DNA of 64,000 nucleotides, from NCBI GenBank assembly GCA_016617855.1, contig JAECUM010009696.1:1-64000 (forward strand), read 5' to 3'. The position numbers were made by a program, and so were the translations under genes. Position 1 is the first letter of the stretch. The number at the start of each line of letters is the position of its first letter. Below are positions 21,363-33,183 of the stretch, in pieces. This DNA is from Megalonaias nervosa (lineage: Eukaryota; Mollusca; Bivalvia; Unionida; Unionidae). The notes under the pieces were generated by a model. The model was not told the origin of the DNA. It worked only from the letters and a program-made list of their open reading frames with translations, and ran no database searches.

Positions 21363-24190
21363 TTGACTTAGTTATGCCCGTCACTCCTGCCAGGGTATAG
21401 GCCACCCACAAAAGATTGCCAGAGACTTCTGTCCTGTGCCATTCTCTCGAGCTGACTCCAGGAGTGACCCAGCTTAGTGATGTCCGCCTCTAAATGGTCA
21501 CGTCGCCAGGTGTTTTTTGGTCGACCCCTTCTCCACTTGCCTTGAGGGTTCCACCTCAATGCCTGTCTGGTAATGCTGGTTGGTGGCTTACGTAGGGTGT
21601 GTCCTATCCAATCCCACCTTATCTTCATGATCTCGTCCTCTACCAGAAGCTGAGAGGTTCTCTGCCACAGGTTGGTGTTGCTGATGATGTCTGGCCAGCG
21701 GATCTGGAGAATTCTTTTTAGGCAGTTGTTGATGAAGGTCTGAACTCTCTTTATGGTCGACTTGGTGGTTCTCCAGGTCTCTGCTTCATACAGTAGGAAT
21801 GACTTCACGTTGAACAGTCTGGTCTTGGTAGTCAAGGAAATTTCTTTGGAGCTCCAGATGTTCTTGAGTTGTATGAAAGCTGCTCTCACCTGTCCAATCC
21901 TTGCCTTGACATCTGCATCTGTACCATCCTGCTGGTTGATAATGCTGCCCAGGTACGTGAAAGATGCCACCTCTTCCAGGGGACTTCCATGCAGTGTGAC
22001 TGGGTTGTTACTAACATAATTGATCTTGAGGATCTTGGTCTTGTGTTTGTGGATGTTGAGGCCAACCTGTGCTGATGTGGCTGCCAGTACGTCGGTCTTG
22101 TCCTGCATTTGCTTCTGACTGGGGGACAAGAGCGCTAGGTCATCAGCAAAGTCCAGGTCCTCAAGTTGACTCCACAATATCCACTTGATCCCATTTCTCC
22201 GCCCATTGGAGGACATCTTCATAATCCAGTTGATGACGAGAAGGAAGAGAAATGGCAACAGCAAGCAGCCCTGCTTCACGCCAGTCCACACTAGAAAGCT
22301 GTCTGTGTGCTGTCCTGCATGGATGACTCTAAAGGACATTCCGTTGTAAGTGTTCTTGATCAGGTTCACCAGCTTGGTTGGGATGCCATAGTGGCAAAGA
22401 AGTTTCCAGAGTGTCTCACGGTCCACGCTATTGAATGCCTTCTCATAATCGACAAAGTTGATGTATAGCGAAGAATCCTCTCCAACAGTTGCTCGACTAT
22501 GATGCGAAGAATAGCTATTTGGTCCGTACATGATCTGTTCTGCCAGAAGCCCGCTTGCTCATCTTGTAACTGTGGGTCTATGGCCTCCATCTTCTCCAAG
22601 GGGACCCCGTTGAAGACTTTCCCTGGTACAGACAGGAGTGTGATTCCTTTGTAGTTGGAGCAATTGCGTCGGTATTTCTTCTTCCTTCCAGATCTTCTCA
22701 AAGAGGGGGTATAGCATTTCCACTGAAGTCTCTAGGTCTGCTTTGATGGCTTCTGCTGGGATGTTCTCAGGTCCAGCTGCCTTGCTGTTCTTCGGCTGGG
22801 TGATGGCTTTCCTGATCTCGTTTCTGGTGGGGTTGTCACAGCTTATGGGGAGATCTGTGTTGGCTGGATGGATTTCTGGGGGATTTAGTGGTGCTGGCCT
22901 GTTCAACAGTTCCTCAAAATGTTCTGCCCATCTATTCATTTGGTGTTCTGTACTTGCTATGGTCTTTCCCCGCTTATCTTTTACGGGTCTCTCTGTTTTG
23001 CTGTACTTGCTGGACAGCTTCTTGGTGATGTCGTACAGCTTCTTCATGTTTCCACTTCCGGCCGCTTCTTCTGCCTCTGCTGCCAGTCCTTCAACGTAGT
23101 TTCTCTTGTCTATCTTGATGCTTCTTTTCACTTCTCTGTGGGTGTCAGTGTACTCTTTTTGTACCTTTACTTTTGTAGCTCTTCTCCTACTGCAATTTAC
23201 TGCTGCTTTTTTCTGTTTCCGCTCCTGGATTTTGCGCAATGTGTCGACTGAAATCCATTCTTTCCACTGATGCTTAATGGGGCCTAGTACTTCTTGGCAT
23301 GATGATTTTACTGCCTCCTTAACTTTCTGCCATCTGTTGTTCGCATTATCTTCCTCATCTTCAAAAAGCTCTTGTAGCACTTGGTACTTGTTGTTAAGCG
23401 TCAGTCTGTATTCTTCTTTAGTTTTTGCATCTTTCAACAGGCTTATGTTATACTTTGTTTCCTTCTCTTTTGTGCCCATCCAGTTCTTCAGTTTAAGTTT
23501 CAGCCTTGCGACAACTAAGTGGTGGTCAGATGCCACATCTGCTCCCCTCTTCACCCTCACATCTTGCAGGGATCTTCTGAACTTCTTGGCTATGCAGATG
23601 TGGTCAATCTGATTTTCTGTCACATGGTCTGGTGATATTCATGTGTTCTTGTGGATTCTCTTGTAGGGAAAGATGGTACCCCCGATGACCAGGTTGTTCA
23701 GTGCACAAAGGTCTACAAATCTCTCTCCATTCTCATTCATCTCCCCCAGGCCATGGATCCCCATGACTTGCTCGTATCCTGTGTTGTCTGACTCAGTTTT
23801 GGCATTGAAATCACCCATGCGGATGTTAATGTCTTTGTCTGGGAAGTTCTCTACTATGTTCTGTAGTCTGTTTTAAAACTGGTCCTTCTCTTTTTCTTCG
23901 CCGTCATTTGTTGGAGCATAGCACTGTATAACGTTCATCTTTATTTTCTCCTTCTTGGTCCTAAATGTTGCAGTGAGTATTCTGGGCCCATGTGGTTCCC
24001 ATCCTATCAATGCATTATATGCTTGCTTCGACATCATGAGCCCCACCCTTGTGTATGAGGTGTGTCATCTTCCTCGTGTTCTGAATACAGTAGCATCTCT
24101 CCTGTCATCAGTCTTCTTTGTCCAGATTGAGTCCACTTTGTCTCGCTCATTTGACTTAGTGCTTGGAATAAAACATCACTTATTGCCCTT
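21363..24190 (-). mobile_element. Non-LTR retrotransposon (RTE-type LINE), 5' truncated and dead
   Basis: On the minus strand an endonuclease domain is followed by a reverse transcriptase and a C-terminal tail, as one polyprotein. The 3' end lies just after the stop at 21368-21370. The 5' end fades near 24160-24190 inside the endonuclease, which is the usual result of incomplete target-primed reverse transcription. It is inserted in the old tandem array. Confidence 0.85.
21368..24160 (-). pseudogene. LINE endonuclease-reverse transcriptase
   Basis: The endonuclease shows QCYAPTND, GDFNAK, ENQIDHI and SDHHLVVARL. A linker rich in Lys and Glu follows (23530-22900), then RT motifs [38 protein letters not shown] and the catalytic FADDLALL (near 22130). 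The tail reads [20 protein letters not shown] and [15 protein letters not shown], as in RTE-type proteins. Lesions: TAA at 23873-23875, TGA at 23639-23641, and frame changes near 22690 and 22480. Reading the catalytic residues is possible, but no single frame spans the protein, so the copy cannot act alone. Confidence 0.85.
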
Positions 24191-24199
24191 CAATTATTG

Positions 24200-25193
24200 C
24201 CACTTTGGATAGGGTCGTAGGGTCAAGAATTGTGTTTGCAAGGTATATCTAGGCTCAAGTTGTTGGTTAAAGTTTGTTCCAGCTTGTGTATCTCGGTAAC
24301 CTCTTTACAGTGTACCTGATTAAAAAACTTTATATCATCAGATACTCCTCTCTCCGAGTACCATTCCTGCTCCATACTGACACTATGTATCAAGAACTAT
24401 AATGGGTACACATTTTATTCAATGATTTTTCCATAAACAGTTCATTTCATATTTGGAATATAACATAAGCACACCGACTCTATGAAATTTACTTTTCAAA
24501 CTCCTGGATCAAGTTTGGGGGGTCATTATGTAGGACACCATTTGTCAAAAATGTTGATTCCATCTCATTTGTTTTAAATGATTTTCTCTCAAGTTTGCAA
24601 TAGATTTGGAATATTATATTATCCCAAATTTCACTTTCTCCTTGTACTGTATTGTCTTGTGATGGGCTGTGTGTTTAACAAGCAGGACATATTTTTCGTA
24701 AATTTACCTGGCTTTAATACCAAGTGAATTTATGGTATGACCTTGTATTTATCCCACATCATGCATTATCCACTGTGTGTTGTGTTATCCATTGTGTATC
24801 GTCTGTCAACAGTTCCTTGTTACCACACGTTTCTGATCCAGTTTCAATCAGACATGGAATATTGGTTTACATCATCAAAATCTTGGATAAAATTGACTTC
24901 CATTCTTATTAATGAGGTGATCTTGCATTTGATTGGTTAACCTTGTTATCACTCAGGATCCATATTTTTATCAACATGAAATATGGGTTTATATTATTAA
25001 GGTCTCAGTCCAGTTCAATAATGAATGAGATCCACACATTAATGAGGGGATGTTGCATCTGATTGGCTGAGCTCATTACCACTTGGGAAGCCATATTTGT
25101 CATCTGATATTGATCAGACTTGAAATATAAGTTTATCATGCATTAGTATGATAATGAGTGAGATCTACTATTCTTGTAAGAATGAGGTCGTGC
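24200..25193. repeat. Degenerate tandem array, middle part
   Basis: Units of roughly 150-160 bp contain TTAATGAGGTGATCTTGCAT, GATTGGCTGAGCTCATTACC and GAATATTGGTTTACATCATC in diverged forms. The array continues at 31510-31980 beyond the LTR retrotransposon, so that element landed inside it. Confidence 0.7.
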
Positions 25194-25501
25194 AGCTTTT
25201 TACATGCGTAACATCATGTACTCCCAGTATGGCCTTAGCCGAAATCTATGGTTCTTACTCTGGGAAAGAATAATAAAAATTTCTATTTTAAAAAAAAATT
25301 GTTAACCAGAATCCTTACTGGTTCTGAATCAAGGTCAGCAACTAGATACAGTGTTCCTATTATTATAACAGGTCAAACAGAACTGAACTGAATTTCTGGA
25401 AAATGTCAAATCCAGTAAACAAAGTTACCTTATAATAGCATGTAATCGAATAAAAAAAATTAAAACTGACAAACAAATAATTAAATTAAATATACATAAC
25501 A
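25194..25501 (-). repeat. 3' LTR of the Gypsy element
   Basis: On the minus strand it begins TGTTATGTAT next to the polypurine tract. It matches the other LTR over its length with scattered substitutions and small indels. The exact outer border (near 25194-25204) is uncertain, since no clear CA end or target duplication could be fixed. Confidence 0.85.
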
Positions 25502-25747
25502 CTTCCCCCCATAAAAGAAAAAGAAAGATTTATATAATAATGCTTTCTTTTTACCATAGATTAATTATATATGAGGTTTAAAAAAATAAGAACTCTTATG
25601 AATTATACAAAGTGTACATGAAATAATATTTCTATACATGTGAAAGTGCATCTGTTATTAAATTGTCTTTTCCCTTGATGTGCCTGATGTCAATATTATA
25701 TTCCTGTAATAACAAACTCCACCTTAATAATCTGTGATTTTTGTTTT

Positions 25748-26839
25748 TCATCTTGTCGATGAAAGTAAGGGGGTTGTGATCACTAAACACAATAATCGGA
25801 GAATGTAAACTTCAAAATGGTGTAATGCCAATATCAAAGCCAAACATTCCTTCTCAATTGTTGAATAATTTCTTTGGTGCTTATTTAATTTCTTAGAAAA
25901 ATAGCACACTGGATGATCAACCCCATTTCTATCTTCTTGAATCAATACTGCTCCAATACCAACATCACTTGCATCAACAGACAGTTTAAATGATTGACTG
26001 AAATTTGGAACTGTAAGAACTGGTGCACTTTTAAGTATGGCCTTTAACTTCTCAAAAGCCTCCTGACATTTTTCAGTCCAAGGAAACTTGGTTTTCAGGC
26101 TCAATAAATTTGTCAGGGGTTCAGCAATTATCGAAAAATTGGAACAAAATTTCCGATAATATCCAGCCATACCCAAAAATCCCATCAGTTGCTTTTTACT
26201 AACAGGCACAGGGAATTCAGAGATAGCCTTGACCATAGCATCTATACATTTAACTTGTGCATGTCCCACAATATGTCTTAGAAATGTTACACAAGCACAG
26301 CAGAACTCACTTTTGGATAAATTAATTGTCAAACTTGCATCAGTGAGTCTGTTAAAAAATTTCCGAATTGTTGCTAAATATTCTTTCCAGGTGTCATTAT
26401 AGATGATGATATCATCGATGTAAGCATTAACTAGACAAGAGGTAATCATGTTCATTAAACGTTGAAAAGTCCTTGGCAAAACTTTCATCCCAAACGGCAT
26501 CACTTTGTATTGATAAAGTCGATCTGGAGTCGGGAATGCCGAAATTTCCTTTGCCCTCTCTGTCAGTGGAATTTGCCAAAATCCTTTCAGAAGGTCATAT
26601 TTAGTGACATACTTTGCATTTCTAATTTTATAAATGCAATCACTTCTGGGATATGGAAATGAATCTGTTTTAGTCACACTGTTCACTTTTCTATAATCCA
26701 TGCACATGCGTAAAGTTTTATCTGGTTTCAGAACAAGTATACATGGTGAACTCCAGTCACTTTTACTATGCTCTATGAAATCATTTTCCAGCAAATACTG
26801 AATTTCTTTTTTCAAGTATTCCTTTTTGAGAGGGTTCAT
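25748..26839 (-). pseudogene. Gypsy reverse transcriptase-RNase H
   Basis: The 363-codon frame is almost clean. RT motifs run in order: KSDWSSPCILVLKPD, RMCMDYRKVN, KYDLLKGFWQIPL, MPFGMKVLPRTFQRLMN, the catalytic YIDDIIIY (near 26410), then GHAQVKCIDAMVKAI and FLGMAGYYRKFC. RNase H follows with LSVDASDVGIGAVL and YSTIEKECLAL. The frame ends within or just after RNase H near 25748. It is the 3'-most domain of the element, next to the 3' LTR, after integrase. The catalytic residues are present; the missing integrase-RT continuity (stop near 26842 and frame changes upstream) makes it a relic. Confidence 0.85.
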
Positions 26840-27044
26840 CCTGTATGGTTATTATTTCACAGGTTTGGAATTTACAATTTCAACATCATGATAATCATGA
26901 TAAATTTTGTTTGTTCTCATAGGAACAGCTGGAAATAAGTGCTCATATTCAAATAATAACTGTTTAAGTTCATTCCTTTCTTCTTCTTGCAAAAGTGAAA
27001 GTTTCTGATCCAGATTATTCATAATTTGTGAATTCCGAAATTTG

Positions 27045-28569
27045 TTACTCCAAAATCAGTGGTGTTCCTTCACTTAAATCCTCACACAGTGGGGCTATCT
27101 TAATATACTCCTTTAACATGTTTATGTGGCAAAGTTGTTTTTGTTTTTGCCTCCTAGGAGTATTTAGGATGTAATTTGAGTCATTTACTTTCTTTTCAAC
27201 TGTGTTGTGACCATAATACTTGGCCTGAAGAGGATTTTGTGGTATGGACAAGAGAGCCAGCACTCAATCACCAGGCTGAAAACCCCTTTCCTTTGTATTT
27301 TTATCATACCTTAATTTCATTTTTGACTGAGCAGAGTGCAGATTAGCTCTTGCAACCTCACAAGCCTTTGACAACTTATACTTAAAATCAGAAACATAAT
27401 CAAGAAGATTGATTTCGCTATCTTCATTAGAAAGAAGTTTCTCTTTCAACAACTTCAATGGTCCACGCACACTGTGTCCAAAATTAGTTCAAAGGGACTG
27501 AATCCTAAAGATTCTTGAACTGATTCCCTAACAGCAAACAACAGTAAATGAATGTCTTCATCCCAATTTTTACCGTATCAAAATGATATGATCAAATCAT
27601 ATTTTTCAAAGTCTGATGAAATCTTTCTAAAGCCTCTTGGTTCCTATGGTGATAGGCAGAAGATTTGAATTGTTGGATGCCTATTTTCTACATAACTTGC
27701 TGGAAAAGTCCAGACATAAAATTTGACCATTGATCAGATTGGACAGATTTGGGAAGGCCAAATTGAGTAAAAAACTTTATCAAGCTTTTACTTTGTTTTA
27801 GTTTTAATATTCCTCAAAGGAATTGCCTCTGGGAATCTTGTTGATGTACACATTATGATCAACAAGCATTGGTTGCCTGACTTGGTCTTAGGTAAGGGAC
27901 TTGGTCTTAGGCAACAAGCATTGGTTTCCTGACTTGGTCTTAGGTAAGGGACCGACACAATCTACCATTATTCTACTACACCGCTCCGGTGGCCTTGTGG
28001 TTAGAGAGTCCGCCTCGGATGCGGGAGGTCGTGGGTTTGAACCCCGGCCGAGTCATACCAAAGACTTTAAGAAATGGTACTAACAGCTGCCTCGCTAGGC
28101 GCTCAGCATTAAGAGGTTAGTGTTAGGCCTGGTTGGCCTGGTGTCAGGATAATGTGACTGGGTGGGTCATCATGCCACATGTCTGCGGCATCATACCCCA
28201 GTGCTAGACATCACTATAAACTGTCACACTGCAGATTTCGTAGCGATATGACTGAAAAATTGTTAAAGCTACATTAAAAATCTAAATCACACACACACAC
28301 ACCATTATTCTACTAAATGGTTTGTCAAATGCAGGAATAGGTCGCAGATGAGCCTTAGGTATCTTCTGATTGGGTTTTCCTACCATTTGACAAGTATGAC
28401 AAGATCTGCAGTATTTACAAACATCACTATCAATTTTTGGCCAATAGAAGTGATTCAAGATCTTGTGATAAGTCTTACTAATCTTTAAATGACCAGGCAA
28501 AGGAGTTTCATGGGCCAGACTAAGAATTTCCTGTCTGTACGATTTTGGAACTACAATTTGATAGTTCAC
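27045..28569 (-). pseudogene. Gypsy integrase, interrupted by a SINE and multiple stops
   Basis: The zinc-binding H2C2 domain is at 28569-28300 (HETPLPGHLKISKTYH, then CRSCHTCQMVGKPNQK). The frame then runs into a SINE. Beyond it, core-domain sequence persists with stops (SDQWSNFMSGLFQQVM and SSAYHHRNQEALERFHQTLK near 27560-27750). The C-terminal part is at 27470-27045 (VRGPLKLLKEKLL-like, then ERGFQPGD, PLQAKYYGH and QKQLCHINMLKEY). A local duplication of about 50 bp (27845-27950) also disrupts the core. The order places integrase upstream of RT. Confidence 0.85.
27979..28300 (+). mobile_element. tRNA-derived SINE inserted in the integrase, with 15-bp target duplication
   Basis: ACCATTATTCTACTA stands on both sides (27964-27978 and 28301-28315). 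The head carries an A box-like TGGTTAGAGAGTCC and a B box-like GGGTTTGAACCCC near 28000-28045. The 3' end has GTTAAAGCTACATTAAAAAT and a CA-repeat tail. It is the best preserved of four copies in the window (others at 40570, 56742 and 62524). The perfect target duplication suggests it is younger than the LTR element's lesions. Confidence 0.92.
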
Positions 28570-28630
28570 TGACCACTCATCACCAGCTTGTACCTTGGGA
28601 TGTCTTCATTTTCTCATAAGAATTCCATTT

Positions 28631-29440
28631 TTAATGAAATAACAGAGGTACTTTAGTGGCTTCAGTTTCACTAACGACCCTTTGAAACAAACAGGAGATC
28701 TCGGGCTCTTTTTCCTGTTCGATGACAAGTGATTGCCGTTTGTCACCCTGATTAGAATAAAGAGAATGAGTAGTTAAAAGAGGATCACTGTGATCAATAC
28801 CTTTTGATTGATTCAAACAAGGAGTGGAAGTGACCTCATCAAAAGCCTGACCAATACATGTGTCAGCTAAAGGAATAATTTCCTGATCAACATTATTCTC
28901 AAGAGCTTTCTTTGCCATAGCTCTGGTAACTGCACAAGCTGGGTATAAATCAGGGAATTCTTTTTTAATAATATTGACTTTCTGATCCAAAGAGGGCTTG
29001 TCAGTTACAAGTGGATTAACCACAACCTTATCTCCAGCTAGGTCATTGCCCAGTAATAAATGAATGCCCTCAATGGGTAAAGTAGACACTATTTCGACTG
29101 TCACAGGTCCTGAGATTAGGTCTGATGACAAATTTACACAGGGGAGAAGAACATTAACAAAACTGCACTCTACTCCCTGAATAAGAACACTCTCATTAGA
29201 AGAAGACTCCTCAGAAAAAGGCAAAGTACCTAATAATAAAAGACTCTGATAAGCTCCTGTATCCCTTAACATTTTAATAGGAATAGGATTGGCTGAATCA
29301 CCCAAGAATGATATAGAACCCTTTGACATGAATGGTTCATAATTCTCCAAAATAAAATCAGACTGGGGTTTATTAGACCCAACAAATGTAATTGCTTTTA
29401 ATACATGACTGTGACCTTGACCTCTTAGAAATAAAAGCAT
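28631..29440 (-). pseudogene. Gypsy aspartic protease region
   Basis: The frame of 269 codons holds the retropepsin motif LRDTGAYQSLLLL near 29270 and the later IEGIHLLLGNDLAG near 29060-29100, the usual flap-to-C-terminal part of the fold. The catalytic DTG is present. It overlaps the end of the gag frame in another phase and lies upstream of the integrase. An N-terminal methionine is not expected, since this is part of a polyprotein. Confidence 0.8.
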
Positions 29441-29774
29441 TTGGAATAGGTCTGTCTTGATTCTGATGCTTAGTTTTCACTTTGTAGCAATCAGAAATAA
29501 TGTGTCCTTTCTTCTTGCAATATGTACACGTAGGAGGAGACAAGGATTTTTTATCAAGCTTATCTGAAACTTGATTTCTAAAAGTTGTGCCAGATTGAGA
29601 TTTAGAAGGGCTCGTATTAGGCTGAATTACCTTTTTACCAGAAGACTGCTGAGTGGAAGACTTGCCTACATAAGGAACTTTATGAGTTAAGGAATACTCG
29701 TTAGTGGCATGAGCAGCATTTTCCAAGGTTTGGACCTTATGCTCATCAAGATGTCTTAATGTCACTATGGACAC
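29373..29774 (-). pseudogene. Gag zinc-knuckle segment
   Basis: The frame contains a Ser/Gln/Lys-rich linker and one CX2CX4HX4C knuckle, CTYCKKKGHIISDC, near 29500, as in nucleocapsid regions. It follows the capsid segment after a frame change near 29750-29775, and the protease frame overlaps its end. Confidence 0.8.
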
Positions 29775-30484
29775 AGTTCTTGAACTCTTCTAGTAATATG
29801 AGTTGTCTGAGATTTTCGTAATCTTTGTTAACCTTTCTGGAAGAGCACCACCTATCAAATTGTTGTGCTTTTTCCCATGCAAATTTGACATAGCTCTGGT
29901 CAGTTGATTTTCTAGAATTCCTAAAACCTTGTCGATAAGCCTCAGGGACTAACTCATAACCCTCCAAGATATAATCCTTAACCACATCATAGTCAGCACT
30001 CTGCTGTAGTGACAGTGAATTGTAAATATCACTAGCTTTACCAGTAAGTACACATTGTAATAATAGAGTCCAATGCTCCCTTGGCCATTTCAAATTTTCC
30101 GCAATTTTTTCAAAATGAGGAAAATATTTGTCTACTTTTTCGATAAAAGGGGGCACTAACTTGATATTTCTTAAAAAAATCAAAAGTGGGGGAGTGTTTT
30201 TCCTTTGCTAGCTCTAATTCTTTTAAACTAATCTGAAATTCCTTTTCTTCCTTTTCTCTTTGCATTTGCATTAGCCTATCTACTTTTTCTTTCTCACATT
30301 GCATTTGTCTTACTTCCCTTTCTCTTTCCATTTGTATCTTTTCTATCTGAAACTGAACCTGTCTTATCTCTAATTCCAAATTTTGTAGCTGTACTTCCAT
30401 TTTCAAAATGTCCAACCACTCCTGGGTAAAATTAAAAAAATTCTCTACTTTTGATGATATTGTTAAAAAGCCTGTCGATTTCAC
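29746..30484 (-). pseudogene. Gag coiled coil and capsid-like (SCAN-like) segment
   Basis: The N-terminal part (30484-30180) is a long charged coiled coil (MEREREVRQMQCEKEKVD). After a frame change near 30180 comes a capsid-like helical domain: LLLQCVLTGKASDIYNSL, YILEGYELVPEAYRQGF and DRWCSSRKVNKDYENLRQL. This arrangement matches the Gypsy capsid type from which vertebrate SCAN domains derive. Confidence 0.8.
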
Positions 30485-31194
30485 TGAAGATTTCTAAAAT
30501 GTGAAATAATACTTGGGATTTAAAAAATTCTGAAACTAGGGGAATTTAACGTTCAAAAACAATTTTCTGAAATATTTTAGGCAAAATTCATATATCCCAA
30601 GGACAAGTGCCCAATTTTCTTGTTATGTGCCTAGGCTCTTACAAAACGTAACAGAAAAGAGTGAAGACAACAAGCTTTGTAAAATTTTACAAATAATTTA
30701 TTTCCCTTGAAAACCAAGGTAAAATTGAGAAAAAGAACTTACGGTTTTACGAATCAAATCCAAAATTAATCCAAGAATTAAAAAATAGAAGTCCTATTGT
30801 TAATAGGTCCTAAATGAATCTGAGTTCAAGTCCCGATGAAACCAAAACGGAAGGCAATGACGTCTGTCACAACCTTCCAAGTGTAAATGTGTCAACAGTT
30901 CCTTGTTGAATCACAGAAGATATTATTCCAGTTTTGAATTCCAAATAAATTTCAATGAATGTCTTTGTCCAAGAATTCTTTATGAGCACTTATATATTTC
31001 CAGTGAAAAGAATCACTTGTATTCCATAAAATAGAATTTCAACTCAAACTGGTCACAACAAAACACCTTTAAGTGTCAATGGTTTGGAGCCTGAATGAAC
31101 AAATTCTATCAAGACAACAGTTATACACTAATTTAAGATGCAAAACAGATTCCTGGATGAGGGTCACATGGTCATCCTTCCAGAACAAAATAGA

Positions 31195-31509
31195 AGCTTT
31201 TTACATGCCTAACATCACATACTCCCAGTATGGCCTTAACTGAAATCAACGGTTCTTATTCTGGGAAAGAATGATAAAAATTTTGTTAAAAAAACAAACA
31301 GTTGTTTACCAGAACCCTTACTGGTTCTGAATCAAGGTCAGCAACTAGATACAGTGTTCCTATTATTAATACAGTCAGGTCAAGCAGAACTGAACTGAAT
31401 TTCTGGAAAATGTCAAATCCAGTAAACAAAGTTACCTTATAATAGCATGTAATGGAATAAAAAAAATTTAAAACTAACAAACAAATAATTAAATTGGATA
31501 TATGTAACA
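31195..31509 (-). repeat. 5' LTR of the Gypsy element
   Basis: It shares with the left LTR blocks such as CTCCCAGTATGGCCTTA, AACCAGAATCCTTACTGG-like sequence and GGAAAATGTCAAATCCAG. Differences include a small insertion near 31365. On the minus strand it precedes gag. Confidence 0.85.
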
Positions 31510-31980
31510 TCTAATTTTAATCAAACTTGTAATGTGGACTTGTATCATCAAGATCTTGGATGAGATAGATGAGCAAGATCCATGAATGTTAATGATATAA
31601 TTTTGCATATGATGGACCAGTCTGAAAGCCACATTTGTGATAAAATTTTGATAGACTCGGAACATAGGCTTATATGTGTATTATGAACATCCTGGACCAT
31701 TTTAAAAAAACTTGTAAGATCCATGCATATTTATGAGGTAATTTTGTATGTGGTTGTCTGAGTCTTGTATAACTTTGGATGTCATAATTCTGATTTGACC
31801 TTGATCAAACTCTGAATATTGGTTTACATAATTCAAGATCTAGTGCAGTTTTAGAAGTGAGCAGGATCAATGTATATTAATGAGGTGAACTTGCACCATC
31901 ACTAAGCTTGTTACCACTCCTAAAGCCATTCAAGATCATGGATCACCTGATTTCTGAACAAGAGGATATAGATATATATA
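31510..31980. repeat. Degenerate tandem array, right part
   Basis: Units match those at 24740-25193, for example GAATATTGGTTTACATAATT and ATTAATGAGGTGAACTTGCA near 31815-31895. It is the continuation of the array that the LTR element split. Confidence 0.7.
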
Positions 31981-32249
31981 CTGCTCATCATGGTGCCATA
32001 TCATGTGTTTCTTACAAAACAGTTCCTTTTGTTTTCAATGAAGACATTGCTACATTTTGAATCATTACATTTGATGATTGGTTATAAATTTTTCTGCCTT
32101 CTTTCTTTATATTCAATTTTACCATTGATTAAGTCAGTTTCAAATTGTAAAAGTTTTCTTTTTCGGTTCTTCTTATATGCATGCAATCAATCAAAATGTA
32201 TTATGATGTTGTCCATCTATCCAATTTACTTCTTTCTTACCAGTTTTGT

Positions 32250-32945
32250 TTCCACTCTATAACTTGAGCTGTCAGTCATTTTCAGTATCCAGTTTTTGTG
32301 GATGGCTTGCACTTGTGGTAATGAAGAACACTATCAGTTTTGTGGGAAAAAAAAACAAAAGTCAAGGCCACTTTGACAGAAAGAAGAAACATGGTTTCTG
32401 CACAATAACTCAAGTTTTGCAATGTCTACAGTTACCAAACTTGTGGATGGCTTTTGCTTGGGGTAAGGAAGAGACCCAATAATTTCAGGTTTGAAAGGTC
32501 AAGGTCACATTGTATCAAAGAAGGAAAATGGCTTCACACAATAGCATGGATAACTGCCATCATATATTGCTATTAAACATTGTGGATGGTTTGCACTTAA
32601 GGCAAAGAACAAAACTCAGTGTGGTCAATGTGACTGAATGAAAAAAAATATGTTTTTGCATATTAACTACAATTTTCCACAATTCATGGTCACCAGGCTT
32701 TGTAGATAGCTTACACTTGGAGTAAGAAAAATCTTGTTGATATTGGGGTGAAAAGGTCAAATGTCAAGGTCACTGTGACTGAAAGAAGAATAATTATTTT
32801 TGCACAAATAACTGAAGTTCTCCAAAATCTACAGCTACCAACCATTGTTGATGGCTTGTCCTGTCAGTTTCAGGCTCAGATTGAATTATGCAGTAAATTG
32901 TTCTGTTTGGATCCATCTTTTTTAGAAAATGTGGAAAAGTTACTA
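32250..32945 (+). repeat. Tandem repeat rich in GGTCAAGGTCA, upstream of TXNL1
   Basis: Diverged units of roughly 120-150 bp contain GTGGATGGCTTGCACTTG, a GGTAAGGAAGA-like phrase, then AAAGGTCAAGGTCACTGTGAC and a GAAAGAAGAAAAATGGTTT-like phrase. The same family recurs in TXNL1 intron 1 at 41040-41700. The units carry AGGTCA half-sites (32498, 32755-32780). Confidence 0.75.
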
Positions 32946-33183
32946 TTATAATGTATTTAAGTGCAATTTAAAGGGTCAAGGAACAGTATCCTTGAAGTAA
33001 GAAATATAAACTATAAAAAGAAATCAGCTAGTCAAGAGATATATAAAAATGATCAATGACTAACGAAAGAAATGCATGACATAGAAAAAACATCAGTTTA
33101 AAATGAAAGCAACTGAGAAAAATGTAGAGTTGTCAAAAATCATTAATACCTGGTTGTGTGTTGTATCGATATAAATCTGGACC

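Larger units (their letters stand above)
25194..31509 (-). mobile_element. Ty3/Gypsy LTR retrotransposon with integrase before reverse transcriptase (Gmr1-type order)
   Basis: Two similar LTRs (25194-25501 and 31195-31509) flank gag, protease, integrase, then reverse transcriptase and RNase H, all on the minus strand. In usual Ty3/Gypsy elements integrase comes last; integrase before RT is the order of the Gmr1 group of Gypsy elements and of Ty1/Copia. The RT and RNase H sequences are Gypsy-like, so Gmr1-type is the best call. A polypurine tract (GGGGGGAAG on the minus strand, 25502-25511) directly precedes the left LTR. Stops and frameshifts show that the copy is dead. Confidence 0.9.

Noticed and set aside
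22743..23612. Long plus-strand frames opposite the LINE.
   Set aside because: They are antisense shadows of the endonuclease-RT reading on the minus strand.
27995..28050. Possible tRNA gene at the SINE heads (also 40580 and 62530).
   Set aside because: Box A and B are present, but acceptor stems do not close, and all copies continue into the same SINE body with CA tail.
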